Part shown: in pieces, positions 1 through 7,506 of the stretch
Numbering within the stretch: the first letter of the stretch is position 1
How the letters are laid out: each line of letters starts with the position of its first letter
Source: Solirubrobacteraceae bacterium
Lineage (GTDB): Bacteria > Actinomycetota > Thermoleophilia > Solirubrobacterales > Solirubrobacteraceae
Assembly: GCA_016462625.1 (NCBI GenBank)
Contig: JAEMSV010000104.1
Location: 1-12,730, forward strand
DNA: 12,730 nucleotides
Direction of reading: 5' to 3'
Position numbers and translations under genes: made by a program
Notes under the pieces: generated by a model
Seen by the model: the letters and a program-made list of their open reading frames with translations, nothing else
Told to the model about the DNA's origin: nothing
The model's database searches: none

Positions 1-1632
1 GGCGGCGAGATCGTCATGGCCGAAGGCCGGCACCGCTTCCACCGCGACCTGAAGGTCGCGCCGAGCTGGGGCTACGACGGCATGTCGCACCTCGGTCCGA
101 CCATCGAGGCGGTGCGCGGCGAGCGCACTCCGACGACCTTCCGCAACGCCTTCGGCCGCCACGTGCTGTGGCGTGACATCGACCGCGAGCTGCACGGTTC
201 CTCCGACCGCGACCGCTGGGAGCCCCCGACCGTCGTCCACGTCCACGGCGCACCGAACCCGCCGGCGGCCGACGGGCATCCGATGGCGATGTTCCGGCCC
301 GGCGAGAGCGTGACCTATACCTTCGGCACCGACATGGAGGCCACGAGCCTCTGGTACCACGACCACGCGATGGGCACCACCCGGCTGAGCCTGTACGCGG
401 GGCTGGCCGGCGCGTTCTGGATCCGCGACGAGTTCGACACCGGTGAGCCGGACAACGCGCTGGGCCTGCCCGCGGGTAAGTACGAGATCCCGCTGATCAT
501 CGCCGACAAGCTCTTCTCTCCCGACGGCAAGCTCCAGTACCAGGGGACGCCGACCGTGGCGCGCGACAACTGGGCCGGAGGCCTGTGCGGCGACGTGATG
601 GTCGTCAACGGGAAGGCGTGGCCGAAGCTCGACGTCGACCGCGGCGTCTACCGCTTCCGCGTGGTCAACGCCACGCAGCTGAACGACTACCGGCTCACGT
701 TCTCCGACCGGCGGCCGTTCTGGGTGATCGGGAGCGACGGGGGACTCCTCGACGCGCCGGTCGAGTGCGCCGAGCTCGACGTCGCCGGAGGCGAGCGCTA
801 CGACCTGCTCGTCGACTTCTCAGACCTGGAGCCCGGCCAGGCCGTCGAGCTGCGCAACACGATGCGGATCTCGTGGGCGGGCCGGATGATCGGGGCAGTC
901 CAGGTCCCGCGGGTCATGCAGTTCGTGGCGGGTGCCGAGCCTGGCGCCCACCGCACGATCCCGGCCACGCTGCGGGGAGGCGCCCGCCAACCCGCACGGC
1001 TCGCGGCGGTCGCCACGCCCGACAGGATCCGCACCGCGACGCTGAACGTCGGGCTGAACCCGAAGGTCAAGCGCTGGCTCGGGACCGGCGTGATGAACAT
1101 GAACAACGTCGGGTTCTCCGCGCCGGAGATCGAGACCCCCGAGCAGGGCACGATCGAGCGCTGGGACTTCGTCAACGCCGACCTGACGATCCAGGTGCAC
1201 GCGATGCACCTGCACCTCGTCCAGTTCCGGGTGCTCAGCCGCCAGGACGTGAACCTCGCGCGGTACCTGCGCGACAACCCGACCCCGACGTTCGGCAAGC
1301 GCTGGGCGCCGTCACCGAAGGGCTACCTGAGGGGTCGCATCGAAGCGCCCGCCCCGTACGAAGCCGGGTGGAAGGACACCGTCCGCTGCCCGCGCGGCCA
1401 GGTCACGAGCGTCATCGTGCGCTGGCCGACCGCCGCCGAGCTGGGCTTCGACCCCGACGCACGGTTCCAGCGCCCGGACGGCTCGACCGAGCAGGGCTAC
1501 GTCTGGCACTGCCACGTCCTCGATCACGAGGACCACGAGATGATGCTGCCGATGCGGATCGTCGCGCCGGGCGCGAACGTCGACGCGACCACCGCGCGGC
1601 TGTTCTGCCTGACGCGCAGCCAGGCGACGTAG
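1..1632 (+). CDS. CotA-like multicopper oxidase (laccase family), 5' end outside window
   Basis: Copper oxidase that takes electrons from phenols, metals or bilirubin-like substrates at a type 1 copper and reduces O2 to water at a trinuclear centre. All four copper motifs are visible (residues counted from the ATG at base 16): HVHG at 75-78, YHDH at 114-117, HxxHxH at 395-400 and HCHxxxHxxxxM at 498-509. M509 would be the axial type 1 ligand. The pattern and spacing, including LWYHDHAM and GWKDT, follow Bacillus CotA rather than three-domain copper-resistance oxidases. The reading frame is open back to base 1, and the first residues align with CotA about 30 residues in, so the true start lies upstream and a signal peptide cannot be judged. 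The stop codon abuts the stop of the convergent helicase gene with no gap. The family is secure; the substrate and location are not known. Confidence 0.93.
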   Translation, partial: GGEIVMAEGRHRFHRDLKVAPSWGYDGMSHLGPTIEAVRGERTPTTFRNAFGRHVLWRDIDRELHGSSDRDRWEPPTVVHVHGAPNPPAADGHPMAMFRPGESVTYTFGTDMEATSLWYHDHAMGTTRLSLYAGLAGAFWIRDEFDTGEPDNALGLPAGKYEIPLIIADKLFSPDGKLQYQGTPTVARDNWAGGLCGDVMVVNGKAWPKLDVDRGVYRFRVVNATQLNDYRLTFSDRRPFWVIGSDGGLLDAPVECAELDVAGGERYDLLVDFSDLEPGQAVELRNTMRISWAGRMIGAVQVPRVMQFVAGAEPGAHRTIPATLRGGARQPARLAAVATPDRIRTATLNVGLNPKVKRWLGTGVMNMNNVGFSAPEIETPEQGTIERWDFVNADLTIQVHAMHLHLVQFRVLSRQDVNLARYLRDNPTPTFGKRWAPSPKGYLRGRIEAPAPYEAGWKDTVRCPRGQVTSVIVRWPTAAELGFDPDARFQRPDGSTEQGYVWHCHVLDHEDHEMMLPMRIVAPGANVDATTARLFCLTRSQAT

Positions 1633-3330
1633 CTAGCGGTTCTCCCGCCGGATGTTGGGCTTGCGGCCCTTCAGGGTGGTCCCGCGCAGCGCGGTCACGA
1701 CCATGTCGGCCGCGGCCTCCGGCACCTCGACCAGCGAAAAGCGGTCGTGGATCTGGATCGTGCCGATGTCGTTGCCCTTCAGCGGCGACTCGCCGGTGAT
1801 CGCGCCGACGAGGTCCTGCGGGCGGATCTGCGCGGCGCGGCCGGCGCCCACGAACAGCCGCGTCGTGGGACCGTCGGGGCGCGGCGGGCGCTTCCCGCCG
1901 GTCGGGCCCTTCCCACGCGGAGGACCGTCCTTGCCGCGGTACCCGCCCTTGCCGCCGGGCGCCTGCGGCTTCACGCTCGCGACCGGGATGTCCTCCTGAT
2001 CGTCCGGAGAGCCGCTCGCGTCGTGCGCGAGCTTGACCGCGGCGAGCGCGACGTCCATGACGTCGAACTCCTCGGCGAGCTGCTCGACGACCACGCGGAG
2101 CGGCGACAGGTCGTCCCCGAGGATCGACTCGCGCAGCGCGGCGCGGGTGAGGTCGAGCCGGCGCGCCTTCAGGTCGGCGACGGTCGGCACCTGCTGGATG
2201 TCGATCTTCTGGCCGGTCAGCCGCTCGATCGCCTTCAGCATGCGGTGCTCGCGCGGCTGGGCGAAGGTGATCGCGACGCCCTCGCGGCCGGCGCGACCCA
2301 CACGACCGATCCGGTGGACGTACGCCTCGGGCGCCGCCGGGACGTCGTAGTTGACGACGTGCGTGAGCTGGTCGACGTCGAGCCCGCGCGCGGCGACGTC
2401 GGTGGCGACGACGAGCTCGGTCGAGCCGTTCTTCAGCCGCTCGACGACGCGGCTGCGCTGCACCTGGTCGATGCCGCCGTGCAGCGCCTCGGCGCGGTAC
2501 CCGCGGCCGTTCAGCGTGACGGCGACCTCGTCGACCTCGGCGCGCGTCCGGCAGAAGACGATCGCGGCGCCCGGCTCCTCGTGGTCGAGGACGCGGATCA
2601 GCGCGGCGGTCTTGTTCGCGCGGTGGACGATGTACGCGCTCTGCGAGACGCGCGGCGCCTCGCCGGCCGACCGCTCGCTCACGAGCTCGATACGGACGGG
2701 ATCGCTCAGGTGCTTCTTCGCGAGCTTTGCGATGCGCGCCGGCATCGTCGCCGAGAACAGCACGGTCTGCGCGCTGTCGGGTGCGCCCTCGAGGACCGTC
2801 TCGATGTCCTCGGCGAAGCCCATGTCGAGCATCTCGTCGGCCTCGTCGAGGATCACGACATCGAGGCCGCTCAGCTGCAGCGACCCGCGGGCGATGTGGT
2901 CGAGCGCGCGGCCCGGCGTGGCGACGACGACGTCGACCCCGCGCTGCAGCGCCTTCAGCTGGCGGACGATCGGCTGGCCGCCGTAGACGGGCAGGACGCG
3001 AGTGCCGAGCTCGCGGCCGTACTTGTGGATCGCCTCGGAGACCTGCATGCAGAGCTCGCGGGTCGGCACGAGGACGAGGCCGCGCGGCCCGTTGCCCTGC
3101 GGCGCTCCGTTGGGCGCGATGCGCTGCAGCAGCGGGAGCGCGAACGCAGCGGTCTTGCCGGTGCCGGTCTCGGCCTGGCCGAGCAGGTCGCGCCCGGCGA
3201 GCAGCGGGCCGATGGCCTCGCGCTGGATCGGGGTGGGCTCCTCGTATCCGAGCCCCGCGAGCGCGCGCAGCAGCTCCGGGCGGAGGTCGAGATCGGCGAA
3301 GGTCGTCGGGGTGTCAGGCGTTTCGGACAA
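1633..3330 (-). CDS. deaD: DEAD-box ATP-dependent RNA helicase with DbpA-type RNA-binding domain
   Basis: Cytoplasmic ATP-dependent RNA unwinding enzyme of the DeaD/CsdA type, a family known for ribosome assembly, RNA turnover and cold adaptation. Visible motifs: Q motif with GYEEPTPIQ at 28-36 and its upstream aromatic F11, Walker A AETGTGKT at 53-60, PTREL at 89-93, TPGR at 138-141, DEAD at 162-165, SAT at 193-195, ARGLD at 314-318 and HRIGRVGRAG at 339-348. A Gly/Lys/Pro-rich basic linker (about 455-488) leads into a DbpA RNA-binding domain (about 490-562). At 565 aa it is slightly shorter than E. coli DeaD. The start is TTG: an in-frame stop at 3367-3369 leaves no ATG or GTG, and a later start would lose F11. 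No Shine-Dalgarno is visible. The lipase stop is 28 nt upstream on the same strand, so co-transcription is likely. The deaD symbol is assigned by family architecture. Confidence 0.95.
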   Translation of the reverse strand: MSETPDTPTTFADLDLRPELLRALAGLGYEEPTPIQREAIGPLLAGRDLLGQAETGTGKTAAFALPLLQRIAPNGAPQGNGPRGLVLVPTRELCMQVSEAIHKYGRELGTRVLPVYGGQPIVRQLKALQRGVDVVVATPGRALDHIARGSLQLSGLDVVILDEADEMLDMGFAEDIETVLEGAPDSAQTVLFSATMPARIAKLAKKHLSDPVRIELVSERSAGEAPRVSQSAYIVHRANKTAALIRVLDHEEPGAAIVFCRTRAEVDEVAVTLNGRGYRAEALHGGIDQVQRSRVVERLKNGSTELVVATDVAARGLDVDQLTHVVNYDVPAAPEAYVHRIGRVGRAGREGVAITFAQPREHRMLKAIERLTGQKIDIQQVPTVADLKARRLDLTRAALRESILGDDLSPLRVVVEQLAEEFDVMDVALAAVKLAHDASGSPDDQEDIPVASVKPQAPGGKGGYRGKDGPPRGKGPTGGKRPPRPDGPTTRLFVGAGRAAQIRPQDLVGAITGESPLKGNDIGTIQIHDRFSLVEVPEAAADMVVTALRGTTLKGRKPNIRRENR

Positions 3331-3358
3331 GCCAAGGACGGTAGTGGCTCGACGCCCA

Positions 3359-4276
3359 CTAACCGCCTACGAACGGAAGCACCACGACGCAGCCGATCGT
3401 TCCCGCGTGCGCGGGATCGAGCGCGTTGCGGACCTCACGCAACGCAATCCGGTCGAACGCCAGGGCGCTGTGGTCGGCGTAGTCCTTCGCGCACTTGTGC
3501 TGGAGCAGCACGTTGGTCTGTCCATCGATGAAGACGTTCCGGTACGGCGTCGCGATCGGGTCGTACTTCGACGCGATCTTCGTGTACGCGACACCAGGAG
3601 GCTCGGGGACGCTGTTGAGCTTCTCGATCAGCGGTGAGCCGATCCGCAGCTGCAGCATCGAGCCGGCGTTCGCTTCCAGCAGCTCCCAGAGCGCGTTCCC
3701 GGTCACCGGTGAGACCCGGCGCAGGCGCTGAGCCCAGCCCAGGAGCCCGCTGAGCGTCCCGCCGTGCGTCGGGGACGCGAGCCCGACGATCGTCTGCACG
3801 TGCGGCGCTCCGCCGAGGAACTTCACGTAGTACTCCGCGAGGATCCCGCCCTGAGAGTGGCCGACGAGGTCGACCTTCATCGCGCCGGTCGCCGCCAGGA
3901 CGCGCGGGATGAACGCGGCGAGCTCATCCGCGGAAGACTCGACCGGCCGCCCGCCGTTGTAGACGAAGCCCAGCGGCGCGCGGAACGCCCCGTAGTTCAG
4001 CGAGAACACGCAGTAGCCCTCGTTCTTCAGCAGCGGCGACAGCGCGCTCCAGTTCTCGACCATCGTGTTCGCGGTCGAGGGGATCAGCACGACCGGCCGC
4101 GGATGGGCGGCCGACGGGACGCACGACCAGTCGTTCGCTCCCGCCGGCGGCGCCGCGGCGTCCACGGGCTTCGTCGTGGGCGCCCGGTACTTCACGGGCA
4201 GCGGGTCGGCGGCAGACGCGGGACCGGCCAGACCGAGCAGCGCCGCGCACGCGACGACGAGAGGCAAGCGGGACAT
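3359..4276 (-). CDS. Secreted triacylglycerol lipase/esterase (alpha/beta hydrolase)
   Basis: Exported serine hydrolase of the actinobacterial class 2 lipase type, expected to cleave ester bonds in lipids outside the cell. Residues 1-22 form a signal peptide: short basic start, hydrophobic core (5-18) and an ASA cleavage motif before A23. The nucleophile elbow GHSQG is at 139-143 with S141. D239 (KYDPIATP) and H269 (DHSALAFD) fit the catalytic acid and histidine. Four cysteines after the signal peptide (52, 89, 262, 296) could form two disulfides. Oddly, the strand normally reading V-H-G-T before the ENW segment reads L-I-P-S-T (64-68), so the usual oxyanion-hole His-Gly pair is replaced. The ATG start is the only one that gives the signal peptide. 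A -10-like TAGCGT lies 6 nt upstream and no ribosome site is seen. The gene diverges from a TetR regulator across 67 bp and the helicase follows it. Family assignment is firm; true activity is uncertain. Confidence 0.9.
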   Translation of the reverse strand: MSRLPLVVACAALLGLAGPASAADPLPVKYRAPTTKPVDAAAPPAGANDWSCVPSAAHPRPVVLIPSTANTMVENWSALSPLLKNEGYCVFSLNYGAFRAPLGFVYNGGRPVESSADELAAFIPRVLAATGAMKVDLVGHSQGGILAEYYVKFLGGAPHVQTIVGLASPTHGGTLSGLLGWAQRLRRVSPVTGNALWELLEANAGSMLQLRIGSPLIEKLNSVPEPPGVAYTKIASKYDPIATPYRNVFIDGQTNVLLQHKCAKDYADHSALAFDRIALREVRNALDPAHAGTIGCVVVLPFVGG

Positions 4277-4282
4277 CGCGCG

Positions 4283-4334
4283 ACGCTACCGGAATGCGGG
4301 CGATCGCCGGTTCGCAAATGGCGCGGGTTACGAT
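4283..4334. promoter_or_regulatory. Divergent lipase/TetR promoter region with a small palindrome
   Basis: The 67-bp gap holds a -10-like TAGCGT for the lipase (minus strand, bases 4288 to 4283, 6 nt before its ATG). It also holds TACGAT for the TetR gene (4329-4334, 9 nt before its ATG). Between them is a perfect 10-bp palindrome, GGCGATCGCC (4299-4308). Neither side has a good -35 or a Shine-Dalgarno. A TetR dimer bound at the centre could repress both genes. The -10 positions and the operator role are inference; short GC-rich palindromes are common in such genomes. Confidence 0.3.
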
Positions 4335-4343
4335 CCGCCACAG

Positions 4344-4967
4344 ATGGCCGTCTCCCGCCGCACCCAGTCCGAGCGACGCGCCGCAACGCGGGGCGCGCTC
4401 CTCGATGCGGCGATCGTCTCCCTCGTCGAGGACGGCTACGCGAACACCACCACGCGGAAGATCGCCGACCGCGCCGGCGTCTCCCAGGGCACCCAGCAGC
4501 ACTACTTCGCGACGAAGCACGAGCTCGTGGTCGAGGCGATGCGCTACGCCGCCGAGCAGCTCACGGCCGACGTCGCGCAGCGCATCGACCTGCGGGACTT
4601 CCTGAACGCCGAGAAGCAGGAGGCGATGCTCGACGAGATCTGGCGCATCCACCAGACGCCGGCCTTCAAAGCGTCGCTGGAGCTGTGGATCGCCGCGCGG
4701 ACCGACGATGAGCTGCGGCGCTCCATGCGCGCGATGGAGCGCGACATCTCCCGGATCGTCGGCGGCACCGCCCAGGAGCTCGTGCCGGCCGAGCACGCCG
4801 ACCCGGCCCTCTTCGAGCTCCTCGACGCCGGCCTCGCGACCATCCGCGGCTTCGCGATGCTCGCCCCGGTGATCCCCCAGGATGACCTCGACCGCCGGTG
4901 GCGCGCCGCGCGCGGCCATCTCGCCGGGGGCCTGCGCGCGTGGCTCGCGCACCAGGCCCGGGTCTAG
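4344..4967 (+). CDS. TetR/AcrR-family transcriptional regulator
   Basis: DNA-binding repressor-type regulator of 207 aa, the normal length for the family. The N-terminal helix-turn-helix is clear: TTTRKIADRAGVS at about 35-47 leads into the recognition helix and the family signature HYFATKHEL at 53-61. Residues 65-207 form the usual all-helical ligand-binding and dimerisation domain, and the ligand cannot be read from sequence. The open frame extends upstream to base 4065, but that part overlaps the divergent lipase. The ATG at 4344 gives a conventional N-terminus (MAVSRRTQ) before the first helix. No Shine-Dalgarno is present, and TACGAT sits 9 nt before the ATG, so the transcript may be leaderless. 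It diverges from the secreted lipase, which it plausibly controls together with itself. Its stop lies 3 bp from the end of the convergent kinase gene. Confidence 0.93.
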   Translation: MAVSRRTQSERRAATRGALLDAAIVSLVEDGYANTTTRKIADRAGVSQGTQQHYFATKHELVVEAMRYAAEQLTADVAQRIDLRDFLNAEKQEAMLDEIWRIHQTPAFKASLELWIAARTDDELRRSMRAMERDISRIVGGTAQELVPAEHADPALFELLDAGLATIRGFAMLAPVIPQDDLDRRWRAARGHLAGGLRAWLAHQARV

Positions 4968-4970
4968 CGC

Positions 4971-7364
4971 TCAGTCCGCGGCCGGCAGCGTGAACCAGAA
5001 CCGGGAGCCCTCGCCCTCGGAGGTGTCCACCCCGATGTGCCCGCCGTGCATCTCGACGAGCTCACGCGCGAGCGCGAGCCCGAGGCCCGTACCGCCGATG
5101 CGCTCGTAGCCGCGGTGCTCGACGCGGTAGAACCGGTCGAACACGTGGTTCACGGCCCCGGCCGGCACGCCCAGGCCGTGGTCGACGACCTCCACCCGGA
5201 TCAGCGCGTCCTCCCGCCACGCCCGGACGGCGATCTCTCCCCCCTCAGGTGAGTACTTGATCGCATTGGACAGCAGGTTGGCGACCACCTGCCCGACCCG
5301 CAGCCCGTCGACGTTGGACTCCAGCGGCTCGTCGGCGAGATCGAGCACGATCGGGTGGTCCTCGTCGCGTCCCGAGTACGCGTCGACCTGCTGGGCGACG
5401 ACGTCGCGGATGTCGACCCGGCGCGGCACGATCCGGAACCGCGCCTGATCCATCCCCTGGAGGTCGAGGAAGTCGTCGATCAGGCTCGAGAGCCGCTGGG
5501 CCTCGTGGTGGATCGTCTGCAGGTGCCGGTCGCGCTCCTCGGAGGTGAACTCGCGCGCGAGCAGCAGCTCGCTGAACCCGATGATGCCCGAGAGCGGTGT
5601 CCGCACCTCGTGGGACACGTTGGCGACGAACGCCTCCTTCGACCGCTCGGACTGCCGCTCGGCGGTCACCTCGCGCACCACCACCAGTCGCCCGAGCCGC
5701 TTGCGGCCCGCCACCGTGACGCGGCGCGTGTACCGGGTGAAGATCCGGCCGGTGTCCGCGATCTCGAACTCGTCGAACGTCTCCTCCTCGGAGTCATCGG
5801 AGATGATCTGCATCACCTCCAGGTACGCCCGCGGGTTGGTCAGCGCACCCGCCAGGTCGTAGATGAGGTCGCTGAGTTCCTCCATCGGGCGTCCCCACAC
5901 GTCGAGCGCGTAGTGCCGCATCGCCTGGTTGGCGAGGATGAGCGACCCGTCATGGGCCTGGAGCGAGATCGCGTCGCGGCTGGCCTCGATGACCGCGCGG
6001 TTGACGTCGGCGAGCTCGCGGACCTGGTCCGCCGCCGCCGACGACGCGAGGGCGACGGCCGACTGGCGGGCGAGCTGCTCGAGCAGGTCGAGCGTCGCCC
6101 GGTCCAGCGGCTGCGCCGACAGCCAGCCGAGGGCGAGCACGCCGACGACCTCGTTGTTGTTGATCAGCGGGACGTGCACCTGGCGACCGAGCGTGACGCC
6201 CGCGGCGATTCCCTCCGCCGCCTTGCGGTTGAGCTCGCTCGGGATGTCGACGGTGATCCGCTCCGCGACGGCACGCCCCCCGAGCCCCTCGCCGGAGCTG
6301 ACGGACGCCGGCGCGCTGTCCGGCGCGACGCCCTGGATGGCGAGCAGCCGGAGTCCCGGGCCCGCGTGGACCGTGCCGATCTCGGCACCGGTGACTTCCG
6401 CTGCGCCCCGAAGGGTCAGCTCCGCGATCGCGCTCAGCCCACTGGTGGCGATCAGCTCCTGGCTGAAGGTGCTCAGCGACTCGAGCCGCCCCTTCTCCTC
6501 GCGGAGGCTCCTCGCCGCGGACTGCAGCTCGTCGCCCCGCATTCGGAGCTGCTCGTTGACCTGCGCGAGCTCGGCGTTCTGCGACTCCGCCTCCGAATGG
6601 GTCGCGTCGAGCGAGGCGGCCATGCCGTTGAACGACCGGGCGACCTCCGAGATCTCGTCATGGCCGTGGACCTCGACGCGGACCCCGAGGTTCCCAGCCG
6701 CCATGTCCGACGCGGCGTCGGCGAGCCGTCTCAGCGGCCGGACGACCGTCCTGCTCTGGTAGAGCACCGCGCCGCCGAGCAGCAGGACCAGCCCGACCCC
6801 CGCGGCGATCGCGGCGATGACCGCACGGTCCTTCGCCTGTTCGGCGTCCTCGGCACGGTCCGCGACCGCCTGCTCCTGAACCTGGCGCAGCGCGGCAAAG
6901 CTTCGCCGCAGCCGCGCCGTCTGCATCGGCGCTTCCTCGCTGTCGGCAACCCGGCGGCGAGCGGCGGCCGGGTCGGTCCGCAGCTGGTTGATGATCGACT
7001 CGACGTACTCGCGCTGGAAGTCGTCGACCGCCTGTCGGGTCTGCTGGGCCGCCGCACGCGTTTCGGGGGGATCCTGGGTGAGCTCCTCGAACCGGCGCAG
7101 CGCAGTCTCCATGCGCTTGACCGCCTCCTGCGAGCGGTTCCGGAACCGCTCGGACGGCACGAGCACCTGCGCGCCCGCGGTGACGCGCACCTCCACCGCC
7201 TCACGCTCGACCTCCGAGGCCGCCGCGATCGCGCCCCGGAGCTGATCGGCCTCGTCCTGGGCCTCGCCGTACTGCTGGATCGCAACGATCATGAGGCCCA
7301 CGACAAGCGCCACGATCGTCACGAGAAGGGCGGCGAGCAGAACGAAACGGCGTGTCAGGGTCAA
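4971..7364 (-). CDS. Membrane sensor histidine kinase (HAMP-GAF-PAS-HisKA-HATPase)
   Basis: Inner-membrane sensor kinase of 797 aa. Order: membrane helix 1 (about 7-29); an extracellular, mostly helical charged segment of about 150 residues, likely a four-helix sensor of CHASE3 type; membrane helix 2 (about 182-202); HAMP (about 203-256); a coiled coil to about 300; a GAF-like domain (about 300-440); a PAS-like domain (about 455-566); then the kinase core. The phosphorylated histidine is H585 in SHEVRTP. The ATP domain has the N box with N696 and N700, G1 DHGLGVP at 728-734, and G2 GGTGLGL at 757-763. All key residues are intact, so it should be active. The start is TTG: an in-frame stop at 7398-7400 excludes any upstream ATG or GTG, and GGGGA lies 9 nt before it. 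No response regulator is beside it, so its partner is elsewhere. The GAF and PAS ligands are unknown. Confidence 0.95.
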   Translation of the reverse strand: MTLTRRFVLLAALLVTIVALVVGLMIVAIQQYGEAQDEADQLRGAIAAASEVEREAVEVRVTAGAQVLVPSERFRNRSQEAVKRMETALRRFEELTQDPPETRAAAQQTRQAVDDFQREYVESIINQLRTDPAAARRRVADSEEAPMQTARLRRSFAALRQVQEQAVADRAEDAEQAKDRAVIAAIAAGVGLVLLLGGAVLYQSRTVVRPLRRLADAASDMAAGNLGVRVEVHGHDEISEVARSFNGMAASLDATHSEAESQNAELAQVNEQLRMRGDELQSAARSLREEKGRLESLSTFSQELIATSGLSAIAELTLRGAAEVTGAEIGTVHAGPGLRLLAIQGVAPDSAPASVSSGEGLGGRAVAERITVDIPSELNRKAAEGIAAGVTLGRQVHVPLINNNEVVGVLALGWLSAQPLDRATLDLLEQLARQSAVALASSAAADQVRELADVNRAVIEASRDAISLQAHDGSLILANQAMRHYALDVWGRPMEELSDLIYDLAGALTNPRAYLEVMQIISDDSEEETFDEFEIADTGRIFTRYTRRVTVAGRKRLGRLVVVREVTAERQSERSKEAFVANVSHEVRTPLSGIIGFSELLLAREFTSEERDRHLQTIHHEAQRLSSLIDDFLDLQGMDQARFRIVPRRVDIRDVVAQQVDAYSGRDEDHPIVLDLADEPLESNVDGLRVGQVVANLLSNAIKYSPEGGEIAVRAWREDALIRVEVVDHGLGVPAGAVNHVFDRFYRVEHRGYERIGGTGLGLALARELVEMHGGHIGVDTSEGEGSRFWFTLPAAD

Positions 7365-7394
7365 ATCCGTGATTCCCCACTTGTCGGGAGGTCG

Positions 7395-7423
7395 GTCCTA
7401 CCCGATTCTGGGGAGTCTGCCAC
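7395..7423 (-). promoter_or_regulatory. Possible promoter of the sensor kinase gene
   Basis: On the minus strand GTGGCA (bases 7423 to 7418) and TAGGAC (7400 to 7395) are separated by 17 nt and resemble -35 and -10 boxes (4/6 and 3/6 matches to the housekeeping consensus). Transcription would begin about 20-25 nt before the TTG start, leaving room for the GGGGA ribosome site at 7378 to 7374. The match is weak. Confidence 0.25.
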
Positions 7424-7480
7424 GACACCTGGCCCTGTCGCGCCAATGCACGGAGGATGAGGCGATTTGCACCCAGAATC
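7404..7480. repeat. 9-bp perfect inverted repeat upstream of the kinase gene
   Basis: GATTCTGGG at 7404-7412 is repeated in inverse as CCCAGAATC at 7472-7480, with 59 bp between the arms. The left arm falls in the spacer of the possible kinase promoter. The same 142-bp gap also carries TGCAC at 7447-7451 and 7468-7472 (21 bp apart) and GTGCA at 7482-7486. Paired regulator sites are possible; chance is not excluded. Otherwise this gap, from the LysR stop to the kinase start, shows nothing recognisable and no convincing terminator. Confidence 0.35.
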
Positions 7481-7506
7481 TGTGCAGGATGGGCTGCGAC
7501 CGGCGG

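Noticed and set aside
1607..1625. GCCTG/CAGGC hairpin at the end of the oxidase gene
   Set aside because: A 5-bp stem inside coding sequence with a competing GGCTG/CAGCC pairing; expected by chance at this GC content.
585..1799. Second plus-strand frame inside the oxidase gene
   Set aside because: Arg/Ala/Pro-rich out-of-frame translation of the oxidase, running past its stop only by chance.
2955..3359. Minus-strand frame starting with GTG at 3359, overlapping the lipase stop
   Set aside because: The start overlap looks like coupling, but the frame is out of register with the helicase and gives a Ser/Arg-rich peptide without a domain.
1747..3531. Plus-strand open frame of about 590 codons opposite the helicase
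   Set aside because: Shadow of the helicase gene: no recognisable motif and skewed composition.
5355..7460. Plus-strand open frame of about 700 codons opposite the kinase gene
   Set aside because: Its translation is rich in Arg, Asp, Leu and Val with no domain, and it mirrors the kinase codons. The minus-strand kinase has full catalytic motifs. It is a high-GC shadow.
7468..7486. TGCAC/GTGCA hairpin as a terminator for the LysR gene
   Set aside because: Only a 5-bp stem with a 9-nt loop and no U-run; too weak to call.
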